DNA of 64,000 bases from positions 225,057,064-225,121,063 of the forward strand of contig CM077115.1 of the NCBI GenBank assembly GCA_039619475.1. Reading direction: 5' to 3'. Every line of letters begins with the position of its first letter. Positions within the stretch are counted from its first letter, which is position 1. Position numbers and translations under genes: made by a program. The notes beneath the pieces were generated by a model. The model was given only the letters and a program-made list of their open reading frames with translations. It did not search any database and was not told where the DNA came from. Source of the DNA: Icerya purchasi (lineage: Eukaryota > Arthropoda > Insecta > Hemiptera > Monophlebidae). Below are positions 26,036 through 36,974 of the stretch, piece by piece.

Positions 26036-27059
26036 ATGGGGTTATGGTTGCCGCCGAAATTTTCTCGTTTTCTTAATATTTATCCCAAAATTAAAAAATA
26101 TTACACAAAACTGGGAGGTATATATAACAGAAGCTTTGGTTTAAAATTTGTGGATAGGAAAATTCTTTACTCAGCGCTGTTCAAATCTATAACGGAATAT
26201 GGTTCCTTGATTTATTTTCCTAACATTTCGGTAAAAAACAAAAAGAAAATTAAAATGGAACAAAGGAAAATCATCTTAAATATAACATCTGCATATAGTA
26301 GAACGGTTTCCCATGCATCTTCGTATGTCATATCAGGAATTATGCCAGTGGATTTACAGTTGGAAATGATTAACGAGATAAAGATAACCAAAAACAACCA
26401 TAGTGATAGGACAAGGGTAATACAGAAAGTAAAAGAAATAAAGTCAAAATACCTGAAGGAATGGCAAAACAGTTTTGAACAAGAATTAACAGGGAGACGA
26501 ACACGTATGGATTATTAACCAGAATCGAGGATAGATTGAAGAACAAATTACTCAATCCAGGTTTCTTTCTAACCCAATTTTTATCGAGACATGGTAATTT
26601 CGCTGAGTATCTAAAAAAAAAAAAAATGGGCATAATAAATTTTTTTTTTTTTTTTTTTTTTTCCATCACAACTGACCGGTTTTAGTGGTCATTTAGCGAT
26701 TAATTTATTGCGATAAAGAATGTTTTGTGAAGGGGTAGTACTCAGCAGTACTCCCTCTGAACTTTATAATGGCTGGACAAGGTCTAGAGGCTTATTTCGC
26801 CACAGTCTACGTATTTCACCGGAGTTATCCAGCAGATTGTTAGCAAGTGGGTTCATATGGATGCTAAGTGATGACAAATGCAAAGAATGCAATATCGAAA
26901 CAGATGGATCATCCTTTTCTATACTGTTCCAAATTCGAGCACATAAGAGCTGAACACAACATCGGAGAAAACTACAACTGGTTCAAGAATAAAAATAATA
27001 CTATTAAGAAGACCATAAAATATATAACTAAGATACTAAAGAGAAAAAAAAGAATATGA
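26036..27059 (+). pseudogene. R1/LOA-like LINE fragment, reverse transcriptase C-terminus and zinc motif
   Basis: The first part (26036-26518) is open for 160 codons. It shows LYSALFKSITEYGSLIYFP, KIKMEQRKIILNITSAY and VISGIMPVDLQLE, the post-catalytic thumb/connection region of R1- and LOA-type LINE proteins. After a stop at 26518 the reading continues in other frames: FLSRHGNFAEYL near 26578-26612, then CKECN followed in another frame by FLYCSKFEHIR (about 26879-26950). That is the C-x2-C...H-x4-C-type zinc motif at the C-terminus of this group. Poly(A) (26611-26625) and poly(T) (26640-26662) runs break the frame. The catalytic core is missing, so the copy is dead. The frame's first methionine is not a genuine start; homology becomes clear from about 26075. 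A second copy lies on the minus strand at 30.6-33.7 kb. Confidence 0.7.
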
Positions 27060-29090
27060 TGTTATAATCTAAATCGATAGCTTTTTCTCTTTAGATATCT
27101 TGTAATGTAGAGGAGATACGGATAAACCATTGGTCAAACGGTCTCCATCTGCAAGAATTTACACTTTGTAATCGTTTTTTTTTTTATTTATTTATTAAGG
27201 TTTTGTAATTTTAAGAATTATTTGAAATTTGAAAAGGAGATAATTTATATTAAAAAAAATATATTTATCCTAAATTGTTCTTATTTATTTATTTTAATTT
27301 TTCATTGTTCCGAAGAATCAAAACGAATCATATCCACTTTTAGGATAGCGCTAATTATCTGCGTAGTGAACATTAGGCTTGTCGCGTCCACGTCCATGTT
27401 TTTGTGTATCAACCATGTAAAACATAACGAATAAATCGAAATTTTTAAAAACTAAACGGTTTAAACCAACCCCATCGCAATCCACGCACCCTCGAAAACT
27501 GTATTCTTTGCACAGGCAGCCCACACGTCTGAGCGTAGGCTATGCGTGAGCTGCATTGGCTTTATCACTCTTTTTTTCTCCCTATTTTAATTTTTTTTTA
27601 GCATTCTTTCGAGACATAATTAAAATGTTTGCGTTGGCGACGCTTTGTGTCGTCAATTGACTTGGTCTCTATTCATCTCCTACATCGGTACTTTAGATTA
27701 AGTTTCTACGGCCATCAGTCTAATGGTTTTTGTTTTATCTGATTCGACGAAATCCAAGAAAAGTGTGGCAGTGCAGCTGGTGGTATCGACTGACAAAACT
27801 CTTTTGTTCTTTGCTGGTAGGATGCATATATTCTCATGCCGTACAAAATTGTTTCGTACTAAATGAGCATCGTTGTTTTATTCGATGCGCTGCTTTCATG
27901 CGAGACACCTTTTGATGTCCGGCCAAATTTGCTTCTTTTGATAGTGCGGGAAGTTAAAAATCTGCATTTTCACACGCCACAATTTTCCAGATGAATCTTT
28001 CGTTTGTTGATAATAATGCACATGACCGCACGTATTTGTTCACGAATGCGACAATTTAACATGTAAGCAGCACTTTGAATGAAACGCAGTATGTACAGAG
28101 TGTTTTTTTTTATGTTCATAATTATGTTTCATTCATCATGACTTTTTACTTTTTTAAATCTTTACGTTATGCGACGGAATCAGTTGAAAATTAATAAACA
28201 GTTATCATCGTTGTCATCAGACTCCTTAAGTTTTTTCTCGTAAACTTCAGCGGGTTTTCTTCGTTGATAGTTTATGCTACATCCATCTTCGTCATTTTCT
28301 CGTTTACTAATTCAGTCATTCCAAAGATTACCCTTTGCTTCTACAAATTGAAATTCGCCTCTTTAAATCTTGCACCTGCAAAAATATCGATACGATTATA
28401 AATTTAACTGCGTCTTTGCTTCTAACCTAATTTCGCGGTGCGCAGAAATATAAATGAAAACAAAAAAGATCAAAAAATTAATGTTTGGTACAAAAAAAAA
28501 TCGTTTTCGATTGGTGGCGAATCGTTCGTCAGAGACCACACCACAACATTCAGTTTAGTCCTCGTACAAATCGTAAGATTTTCAAGACACGAAGTATCTC
28601 TTTGTTCGAACAACTTTTTTATAGTTACCGCGCGGTTTTAATGGTATTTTTCTCTTCGATGTAACATTATCGTTCCGAGCGTTCTGCACACTCCCTTATA
28701 ACTCTTCATTAAATTACGATTGCCTTTTAAACTGGTGTCGGTAGCTAATTTTTATTATACTGTGCGGACGATGGACGCGAAAGAAACACATTGAAATAAA
28801 TAGAATGACAGCTTGAAAATGTTTACAGTCAGCGCTGACGTTTGGAATTCATCGTACTGTCCGGCAACAGAAAAAAAAGGAAATTAGCACGTAACACTAT
28901 TCTGCAGTATTTTATTGAAAAAATTTCAATTATACCGATAAGAGTTGTAATTATTAAACCGTTATAAATAATTTTTTATTCGATTTATTTAATTTTTTAA
29001 AAAGAATAACCAGTTAAATAAATTCTAAATCGTATAAACTTACGATAGTATAACACTAATTGCGAGTATATATACACGTATATACATATA
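27060..29090. other. Unassigned DNA between R1-like fragment and Helitron
   Basis: The first 150 bp may be 3' UTR of the preceding LINE. The rest is AT-rich with no recognisable coding or RNA feature. Confidence 0.4.
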
Positions 29091-29140
29091 AATATATATA
29101 TATATATATATCCTTACTAATATTATAAATACGAAAGTAA

Positions 29141-29207
29141 CTCTGTCTGTCTGTCTGTCTATCTGTCTGTCTGTCTGTCTGTTTGTCTATCTGTCTGTCT
29201 GTCTGTT
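29141..29207. repeat. (TGTC)n microsatellite of the Helitron 5' end
   Basis: About 16 tetranucleotide units with TATC and TTTG variants. A shorter run recurs in the second 5'-end copy at 29921-29946. Confidence 0.9.
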
Positions 29208-29461
29208 ACCTTTTCACGCTTAAACCGCTGAACCGATTTAGATGAAATTTTGTATGGAGATAGTTTGAGGTCAAGGAAAGAACATAGGATAGTTTTTATT
29301 CTGGAAATATTATATTAATTTTATTATTTCAGATGTTTTTGTTCGGAAATTCTAAGAGACATCAGAACGCCAGAAATCGGTTTCGTTATGTAAACAAAAT
29401 TACTAGCTAGCTTTTATTAACGTGTGTTCATCTTCGATAGTCGCCATTCGTTCGTCCGTTC

Positions 29462-29564
29462 CTAGCTTTTACCCGCGACGACATTGTCCGCAGAAAATTA
29501 TTATTTCAAGTAAGCTGTTTCGACGTCAATATAAATATAAATGAAAGAGGTTTTATTATTAAAT
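29462..29564 (-). repeat. Inverted copy of the Helitron 3' end
   Basis: This segment starts CTAGCTTTTACCCGCG and runs to TTTTATTATTAAAT. It is the reverse complement of the Helitron's last 101 bp (30246-30346), with a modest number of differences. The two arms enclose the ORF and the second 5' end, so the interior can fold back. Confidence 0.85.
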
Positions 29565-29681
29565 CATAACGACAGTTATATAGGTACTTAGTGAGTAGGC
29601 CGGAGATTTCCTTAAAACATTTACATAAACGTATTATATTTTGATTTTAAAAAAAAAATTCTTATTATTTTTACTGTCAAT

Positions 29682-29963
29682 ATGCCTCGCAGGCGTAAAT
29701 CTGATCTAGCGCGTAACTATAACAGAGCTCGAGCTGCGAAAGTAGCTAGAACTGAGGAATCTCAAGAGCAGACACAGACCCGACAGATTTTAGATGCCGA
29801 GCGTCACTCCTCTCAAAAGGTTTCAGAGACCTTAGAACAGACTCAGGCACGGCAAGCTTTAGACGCTGAGTGTCACGCCTCTCAAAGGGCTGCCGAGATT
29901 ATAAATGCGAAAGTAACTCTGTGTGTCTGTCTGTCTGTCTATCTGTTACCTTTTCACGCTTAA
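29682..29963 (+). CDS. Helitron protein N-terminal fragment, truncated
   Basis: 93 codons beginning MPRRRKSDLARNYNRARAAK. Two degenerate repeats built around EQTQ.RQ.LDAE.H.SQ follow (about residues 26-47 and 51-71). Arginine- and glutamine-rich repeats of this kind occur at the N-terminus of Helitron Rep/helicase proteins. The reading then runs straight into the second copy of the Helitron 5' end at about 29898. The last 20 residues (AKVTLCVCLSVYLL) are therefore translated terminal DNA and microsatellite, not protein sequence under selection. Replication-initiator and helicase domains are absent. The family link rests on the repeat style and its position inside a Helitron. Confidence 0.6.
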   Translation: MPRRRKSDLARNYNRARAAKVARTEESQEQTQTRQILDAERHSSQKVSETLEQTQARQALDAECHASQRAAEIINAKVTLCVCLSVYLLPFHA

Positions 29964-30629
29964 ACCGCTTAACTGATTTTTCTACGACAAAGCTTTTCAT
30001 TGTAATATAAAGGCCATCCATTTGAGATATATATATATATATATTTAATAGTAAATTAATATACACTGGCAGGACAACGTCTGAAAAACGTTGTTTACAA
30101 AAGTGTGTTGAATTAAAATTTTACTACTGTAATTGAAAATAAACAAAAATAATTACATAAAAGTAAATAATAAAAAAAATATATAGAAGTAAATACCTAA
30201 TAAAAAAAACAATAATAATAAAAAAAAAAAAAACCTATAGTTGTAATTTAATAATAAAATCTCTTTCATTTATATTTGTTTTCACGTCGAAACAGCTTAC
30301 TTGAAATAATAATTCTCCGCGGACAACGTCACGGGTTAAAAGCTAGTATATATATATATGTTGTTGTTTTTTGTTTTTTTTTTCCAGTCCCTAGTTCGGA
30401 TACAACCGATGGAGAAAATTTATTGGAACTATTCTTATTACTTTGTATAAATAATAGACTGGAGATCTTGTGCCATTATTGGCTGCTCTGTGATCTTCAG
30501 TCTTTGCATTTGTGAGTAATAGTCAATAATAATACCAGCGATTCTGTGATATGTTCCTCTCCTCTAGTCTGAATATTTTCCTCTAGTTTCTGTTTGCTAA
30601 TCAAAACAGCTTACACACATTTCCTCATA

Positions 30630-31034
30630 TTTTTCTTATCTTTTACTCTATACTAGACCGGTTTTTATGATCAGTTCGGATGTTATACTTCGTTTTAACG
30701 TGATCGAATGCATTGCAGTGTAAACAGAATATGATCTGGGGAATCAATACTCCCATTGCTGTGGATGCGTATTATTAATGATTTAAAAATTTTTCAGGTA
30801 TTCTCTGAAATTGACCGCGGCCAGTTAAGAATTAAAAAGATGAAGTTGGGTTTTAATTATTTGTTTCAGCGTCTACTAGTTATGTTTCGAATTAGATTGA
30901 AGCTTCTTCTGCCTTTATTTATTGGAATATAGTTTATTCCATTTGCTGATGTATGATGCGCGTATTTCCATTATTATTTTATTAATTAGTTTTTCGACTT
31001 TCTTTTTTTACATCTTTAATTTCGTTAATTTTTA
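30630..31034 (-). pseudogene. R1/LOA-like LINE, 3' half of a split copy
   Basis: Reading the minus strand from 31034: LKINEIKDVKKES, then ISKWNKLYS, GRRSFNLIRNI, FLTGRGQFQRIPEKF and SIDSPDHILFT, with CNAFDHVKTKYNIR in the next frame. These correspond in order to INEIKITKNN, FLSRHGNFAEYL and FLYCSKFEHIR of the plus-strand copy at 26 kb. It is therefore the C-terminal region of the same kind of protein, including part of the terminal zinc motif. At least three frameshifts and several stops are present. Its upstream half lies at 33558-33720, separated by about 2.5 kb of unrelated sequence. Confidence 0.6.
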
Positions 31035-31068
31035 GGATTCCGTACACATATAATGTACGGAATCCTAA
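31032..31068. repeat. Perfect 15-bp inverted repeat with 7-nt loop
   Basis: TTAGGATTCCGTACA, then CATATAA, then TGTACGGAATCCTAA. It sits exactly at the edge where R1-like coding sequence ends. Confidence 0.9.
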
Positions 31069-33557
31069 TAGGATAGTTCAGAAACGACAAAAAAATCCAA
31101 TAAAAATTAATAACTCGCAAACGGCTTGACTTATAAACTTCCAATTTGGAACATAAGTTACAATTAAAATTCTCTTTAAAACGATCTATAACTTCAAGAT
31201 GACCGATTACCCTGGGCGGCAAAAAACCCAAAAAACCGTCAAGAATATATAATATGGTATTCAAAACGACCTCAAAAATCACTTAAAAAATCATAACTCA
31301 TCACTCGGTAAACCTATAAAGATGAAATTTTAAAAATAAAAAATAAAATGCAAAAGCCCTTTCATAAAATCAAAAAATTGCGGTACAAAAATGATGTAAA
31401 GTTGCTGAGAAGTTCAAAAAATGACGTGCCCCCCTAGCGCCGTGACTATTACAGCTAAAAATTTTTAACCCGGTTAAAAATATATCTCTAGTTTGGAACA
31501 ACTGGATTTCCAGCTCTAAAATTAAGCCCTCAAGGCGCCAGAAGTTCGAAATTTTGAAAAAAACATTTCGTTCTCCCGGCCATATGATATATTATTTGAA
31601 AGATCGCTATACGTCCGGAACAAAACCGTGTTTCATTTCCTTAATGAAACTTTCAAATTTGTCGAAAAATTCAAAAAAGCGCGAAAACTAATATGTACCC
31701 CCCTGTTTGCGACGCGAGTATTAAAGTTAAAAATTTTGAAGAAGGTTGGAAATATGCACATCCACGTTTACTTCTCTGGTTTGGGACATCTAGGTTTCCA
31801 ACCTTTAAATTATCCACTCGGGGCTCCATGTTTTTTTCCCGGCCGTATGACATATTGTTGGAAAGAGCGCTCTACACGTTGATTAAGTTGAGACCAAACG
31901 GATTTTTATAATCATTGAATCGAACTTTGACGACCGATTTGGTTCTCGAGCCTTACTGGATCGTGTTCTTTCGTACTTTTCATTCTTAACAACTCGACTC
32001 GCAGTCTCGCTGATCTTTCTTTCGAACGAAAGAATACTCAATAAGTAACTTCAAACTCGGCAGAAGCGAACTGAGCCTCCTCTCTAATTTTTCGTCATTT
32101 AACGATCTTTTTTCTTCTGGAACTCTCTCCTGCCCGTCACAGATCTACCAATCATCTCTTTATCTCACCAATCATTGCGCGCATCCCTTCTCTGGCATGA
32201 TCTATATCGATCCGTGTCTCCCCAGCCAGCAACAGGTTCCCACACACTCGCACATTTACCCTCTCATTACATTATAATTAATTCATGATATATTTTTATT
32301 TATTTATTTATTTATATTTTTTGTTTTTTTACTCGTAATGAGCACATTACAAATCCCCGCATCCCGAAGAAATAAAAATTTCAGCAGAAATTTTTATTTG
32401 ATTACCTCACCTAACACCCATTGTTTTACACTTCTATATTAATACTTATTTACATTTGGTGGATTTTTTCGTTTCTTTATTTACAATTATTATTATTACG
32501 ATTATATTTATTTATTTTTTGTTCTCCAAACGCCGATAACTTCCGGTCATTGTCAGTTTCTCTGTTCTCGCTACAAATTACCTATTCTTATTTCTACATT
32601 AGATCCCGCTTTATCGACTCGGACATTTTCCACTACAATTAATGTTATATTCGTGTACCAAAGCACATTCCCTTTCGTTGCGACAATAGTCACTGTGCCT
32701 TTTCAGGGATTTTCTTAACATACGGTAGATCAGAGATTGACCTTTGTTCATGAAACGTGGCTCAATATTTTCTACGGTTCGTAGGATGATTTCCTTTTTT
32801 TCTTTTTTTTTAAATTGGTGTATTCTCCTTATATTGTTTGTCGCGCGAAAGTGGTTCTTGTTTGTTTCTTTCGACTCACACTCTCAATGTCTTTTGTTTC
32901 GTGAAAAGTCCGTTTAGGTTGACGATACTTAATCGTTATAACCGCTATACAACCGGTTTTCTCCGTCAACGTGCTGAACGCTTTTTTCCTTTGGCCGGTC
33001 GCCCAAATCTTGTGTATCATTTCTGGATGAGCAATAAACAAGAGCTGCACGATATTCGTTCGCACCGATTGTCATTTTATACCATCAACCATTTTAGTGC
33101 AAAACGCGTTTTAGGTTCTACATTTAGTCCTGAATTTTTGGAAGGATTAATATATCATGTAGACTAGAACATTTTAATACCAATAAATATTTAAAAATTT
33201 GTAATTATTATTTTCGTCCAAAATATTTTTTTAAATTAATTTATTTTGTCTGATATGGACTGCTTTTTTAATTTCTCCGATGTTTTATTTTTGTTTTTTT
33301 GAATTTATTTCTTTTGCATTACAGTATGACACAGCGTGATGCGTGAAAAAAAACTGAACTGAACATTTTTGTTTTGTTATCAATTATTGTATAAATGTAA
33401 AGTATAGTAATTCTTATTAAAACATACTTTATAGGAATGGAATTTTAATTTAAATATAAAGGATATTACAAACTTAAAATCGGATTTCTTTGTTTTGAAT
33501 TTAGCATATTATGTAAATGAAAATTATAGTTATCTTTAACTTAACATACGGAATCCT
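31034..33557. mobile_element. Candidate 2.5-kb insertion splitting the R1-like element
   Basis: The R1-like coding sequence stops after VDIQIE plus a short unaligned segment (minus strand, near 33558-33590). It resumes with LKINEIK at 31034. In the 26-kb copy these parts are almost contiguous. The intervening block begins AGGATTCCGTA (31034) and ends TACGGAATCCT (33557), an 11-bp inverted pair at its two edges. Inside are a 37-bp palindrome, diverged tandem repeats (31069-31890) and AT-rich sequence with a 109-codon frame at 32838-33167 of unknown kind. No target duplication or transposase was found. It may be one DNA element or several nested insertions. Confidence 0.35.
31069..31890. repeat. 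Diverged tandem repeats of unknown origin
   Basis: Two units can be aligned by eye, about 31430-31612 and 31692-31880. Both run CCCCCCT, a CG-rich word, TATTA.AG.TAAAAATTTT, GTTTGG.ACA.CT..ATTTCCA, TCCCGGCC.TATGA.ATATT and GAAAGA.CG. Shorter related words (TAACTCGCAAACGG, TAACTCATCACTCGG, each followed by a TATAAA...AATTT stretch) recur at 31110 and 31300. No protein family is recognisable. Confidence 0.6.
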
Positions 33558-33720
33558 CAGCGTGCGAAACAACATGCTGGACTGAACTTGTTTCAATCTG
33601 AATATCCACGGGCATAACTCCCGCTATTACATTTATTGTCCTATGAGACCCCGTTCTGTATGGTGAGGTGATGCCCATTAATATTTTTCTCTGTTCTTTT
33701 TTAATCTTTTATAGCGTTTT
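33558..33720 (-). pseudogene. R1/LOA-like LINE, 5' half of a split copy
   Basis: On the minus strand from 33720 one frame reads KIKKEQRKILMGITSPYRTG, then HRTINVIAGVMPVDIQIE. It matches position for position the KIKMEQRKIILNITSAY...VISGIMPVDLQLE stretch of the 26-kb copy. One stop precedes KIKK. After QIE the similarity ends. Its continuation is at 31034-30630. The catalytic reverse transcriptase core is not seen upstream. Confidence 0.6.
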
Positions 33721-34009
33721 TTTTTTTGGTTACTTTCGGGAAGTATTTGTGTTTCCGTATTTAATTATGGATCAGAACAATTATTCTACTGCGCATATTA
33801 CAATTTAAGAAGCTACGCAATAGAATGTTTATAATATTTTACGATATCAGTCAGCTTTCAGTGTCAATAAATTAGTAATTAATTGACGCAGCGGAACTTC
33901 TATTTAACATTTAATTATAAATTATAAATATTTTCTGCATTAATATAGTAGCAATAAAAAACTACACCGCTTGCTGCTAAAGCGGCTCGGTAAATCTTAT
34001 TTTTCTTAT

Positions 34010-34015
<6 letters not shown>

Positions 34016-34049
<34 letters not shown>
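34016..34049. repeat. (TA)n microsatellite
   Basis: Continuous TA units abutting the repeat copy at 34050. Confidence 0.95.
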
Positions 34050-34052
<3 letters not shown>

Positions 34053-34296
34053 CGACCATTTTGGCCTCGCAAGGGGTGGTGCCCCTTGACCCCTCTTTGT
34101 TACATTTCTGTCTCTTTCTCTTTATACTTTGTATAAACTTATCAAAATTTACAACGTAATTCTAAATCGACCCCTATGAACATAATAACATAATCACAAA
34201 AATCTTATAAAATATAACAAACGATGCATAAAATTGGGACATTTTTTTGAGACATTTTTTCTCATAGAGGGTGGTCTAGGAATTACGTTGGAATTA
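34050..34296 (-). repeat. Hairpin repeat family X, copy 1
   Basis: The reverse complement of this segment matches 40611-40995: AATT.CAACGTAATTC at one end, AAAATGTC.CA and TTTGTTATATTTTATAAGATTTTTGTG inside, then AATTACGTTGTAAATTTTGAT, a GC hairpin (CAAGGGG/CCCCTTG, 34070-34088) and GCGAGGCCAAAATGG. Both copies are bordered by AT microsatellite. The family is not one I can name. Confidence 0.75.
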
Positions 34297-36157
34297 ATAT
34301 ATATATATATGCATATGTATGTATGTATGTATATGTAGGGAAATCCGAAACTTGCCGTTTTCTGATCATAGTAGAAGCCATCACAACTTCATCATTTTCG
34401 CTACCCGGCATGCCGTACATTACTAGTGAACAAAGAAGTAAGAAAACAGTAGCCGGTAGGAGGTAGCTTTCAGTACTGTCACGGTTGCATTTCCCAGTAG
34501 CTGCCTTAGTTATACTGAAAACCTATTCGTATAAATAATATCCGTATTTATAGATGAAATTATGTTTCCGCGGGAACACACGTTTCTTTCATTTATTATT
34601 ATTAATTCAACAATTTCCTTGTTGTCGGTAATGTAAGTACAATAATTCTGAATTTTTTAATTTACAACAGTCGAGAGTAAATATTTGTTTCGGAACAAGC
34701 AATTCTCATAAATAAACTTTTCCATAAATATTCTCGTACGTTCAGTAGTGTCAGAGTGAAACCCTCTACCTTATGCGGAATAGGCTGTCTCTAAATGACA
34801 TCGAATAAAACTGGCCTTCCTGTTCAGTGGAACGCGAGAAAATAGCTTGCCTCGGTAAAAAAGTTAATTTCAAACAAAAAATTATAATAACCTGAAAGCG
34901 ACTAAAAACGGACTTCAGGTACAGGTGTATGTAAATAAATACGTTCGCTATACAGAGCGGTATTCATTCCTGCGATAAATAAGCGTCCGGCGAAATTTCA
35001 AGTACATTCTCAAAACTGTATCGAGTAAGGGGGACACATTGATTACAGTGTAGAATGTGGCGGTAATTTCCGCCTGAGACAAGAAATAAACGAAAATCGT
35101 CATTATCATAAGGAAATAGTCGACATAAGGCTACCATTAGGAGGCTACTTCACGTGCAGTTGAACACGCGAATTGTAATTTTCCATAATACTAAATCTTT
35201 TTAATCTATTTCTTACTATCCGCGAAAGAAAAGTTTGTCTTTTTGCTTGTTTTTTTTTTTTTTTTCAAAAAATGAATAAGAATTATCAAAAAAATTAGGC
35301 TTACGAAGAGAACTCTACCAACGTAAAAATAGCAAAAATCGTTGAAAATTACAAAAAATTATTCGTAAAAATCTGGTGAAAAATGAAAAAACATTATTAA
35401 ACTGACGTTATTGCGCCATGGTAGTTGCGCGCCTATTATTATTAACATCTTCACGTTGTCTTTCACGATTGTTACAGTGACCTCCATACGCGGTTCGATT
35501 TCCATGGAGCCATTTCTACTATGCACGGTATTTTGTCCGGACACTGATTTTTCGGTTCGTGTTTGCAGCACTACTCTGTACAAATACTTTGAACTCTCAC
35601 TGAAGTGCTATTTTTCGCTTTGTCGAATAATTCTGATTTCAGTTTTACTATTATTTACATAGTTCATTTAGTATTGAGATAATTTTTCTTTTGTTTTCCC
35701 CCTCATATTCCGCGGTAAGAAATGTTCTTTAAATCATTTTAAAAACAACTCGGTTTCATAATGTAGGGGTCGGCGGGGCATGTTGTTACAGGGGTAAATA
35801 GTTACACGAATTTTTACCGGGATTTAGAACTCTTTGATGCACAGTATTGGGGACTCATTTGATTCCTTATAACACCGCGTATTACGTAAGAACGATCAGT
35901 GACCCGCCGAGCGGGGTGCTGACAGGTCTTGTGCATGTGCCTTGATTTCAGCCAAGTAAGTAAAAAAATCCTTTACGAAATCTTTGATTTCTGATGTATA
36001 TTTTTTTTTATTTTCACAACTTTTTAATGCTCGAACTTTCTTAATACATATATCTACTTTTAATTTGCAATATTGCTCTTTTCTGCTAGCGATATCCATT
36101 AATGGCGACTTCAATTTATTTAAAAAATCGTGTTACGTAGTTACAAATTTTTGGGGT
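34297..36157. other. Unassigned intergenic DNA
   Basis: Starts with TA/TATG microsatellite (34297-34335). The remainder is AT-rich without recognisable coding sequence. A 72-codon minus-strand frame at 35896-36114 is basic but matches nothing I know. GTTAC-rich words at 35776-35805 resemble those next to the palindrome at 36158. Confidence 0.4.
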
Positions 36158-36179
36158 AAGTTGTTACATGTAACAACTT
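36158..36179. repeat. Perfect 22-bp palindrome
   Basis: AAGTTGTTACA followed directly by its reverse complement, preceded by GGGGT. Similar GTTGTTACAGGGGTAA occurs at 35780-35795. The two could be the ends of a roughly 400-bp DNA element, but the ends do not align cleanly. Confidence 0.8.
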
Positions 36180-36779
36180 GTCGTAAAATTTGTATTGCCT
36201 TTGATTTTACAGATGAAAGCACATATTATTAGTTTTTACGGTTAAATCGCCTTCAATATGTTGTGTATGTAAGATTCCAAAACAGAAGATAAATTAGCTT
36301 CTTATCTACTTAAAAGTTCAGAAATATACCAACAGAGGTGCGAAAACTAGCTTACCAGTAAGCAATAAAACTCAACTTAAAAAATATTCTCCTTGCCCGG
36401 TTTTACTACAGACTTACAAATATAGACGAAAAAAAAAAAAAAAATAATAAAAATTGGATAAATCATCCGTTCTAATAAACTTGCTTGCAGTGTGTGTGTG
36501 TGTGCTTAGAGTACTTCCGTGACTTTTGATAAGAATATCCATATGATGGGATATTATTGTAGCTGATGTATATATGTGAGGGTCAATGAATGGATGGTAT
36601 ATGTGGCTGTACATACGTATATTCTCTTTACAGCTATTTTCATTTATTTATGTACAATTTGTTTATTTTTATGTGTTTACTTGATTTGAAATGTACTAGA
36701 GGATATTATAATTATAAGTTTAAAAATTTATGTAAAATCTTCTTTTTAAAATATTTCTTTCTGGTGCGCGTCTATTGTA

Positions 36780-36814
36780 TTCCACTGCTCGCGCTATTTT
36801 GCGCATGTATGGAA
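36780..36814 (+). other. 3'-terminal LINE-type hairpin (copy 2)
   Basis: An outer stem TTCCA/TGGAA encloses CTGCTC, an inner GCGC stem, a 6-nt loop, GCGC and ATGTA. The GCTCGCGC...GCGCAT core is identical to that at 1007-1026. An A-rich tail follows about 70 bp downstream (36877-36900). The AT-rich 36600-36780 upstream may be LINE 3' UTR. Confidence 0.5.
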
Positions 36815-36974
36815 TTTTATAATCAAAAAAAAATCGAAAATGATATAAAAATTAAAAACGTACTGTAATTGTGTATAAAAAAAAAAAGAAAAAAAAAAAG
36901 GTTATAATTCAAAACTGAAATAACCTGTCGGCGGTTCCACTTTACGCCCGGATTGAAGTCTATTTCAGAGCCCT

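Larger units (their letters stand above)
29111..30346 (+). mobile_element. Non-autonomous Helitron (1,236 bp)
   Basis: The 5' end is TCCTTACTAATATTATAAAT directly after an A. The 3' end is GGGTTAAAAGCTAG directly before a T. This is the canonical Helitron A|TC...CTRR|T arrangement without terminal inverted repeats or target duplication. An imperfect hairpin (CCGCGGAC...GTCACGGG) lies 9 bp before CTAG, as expected for the rolling-circle terminator. The 5' end carries a (TGTC)n microsatellite and the segment TTACCTTTTCACGCTTAAAC. It sits inside an (AT)n tract, which is split on both sides. Oddities: a second 5'-end copy at 29898-29975 and an inverted copy of the 3' end at 29462-29564. No Rep or helicase domain is present, so it cannot transpose on its own. 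Confidence 0.85.
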
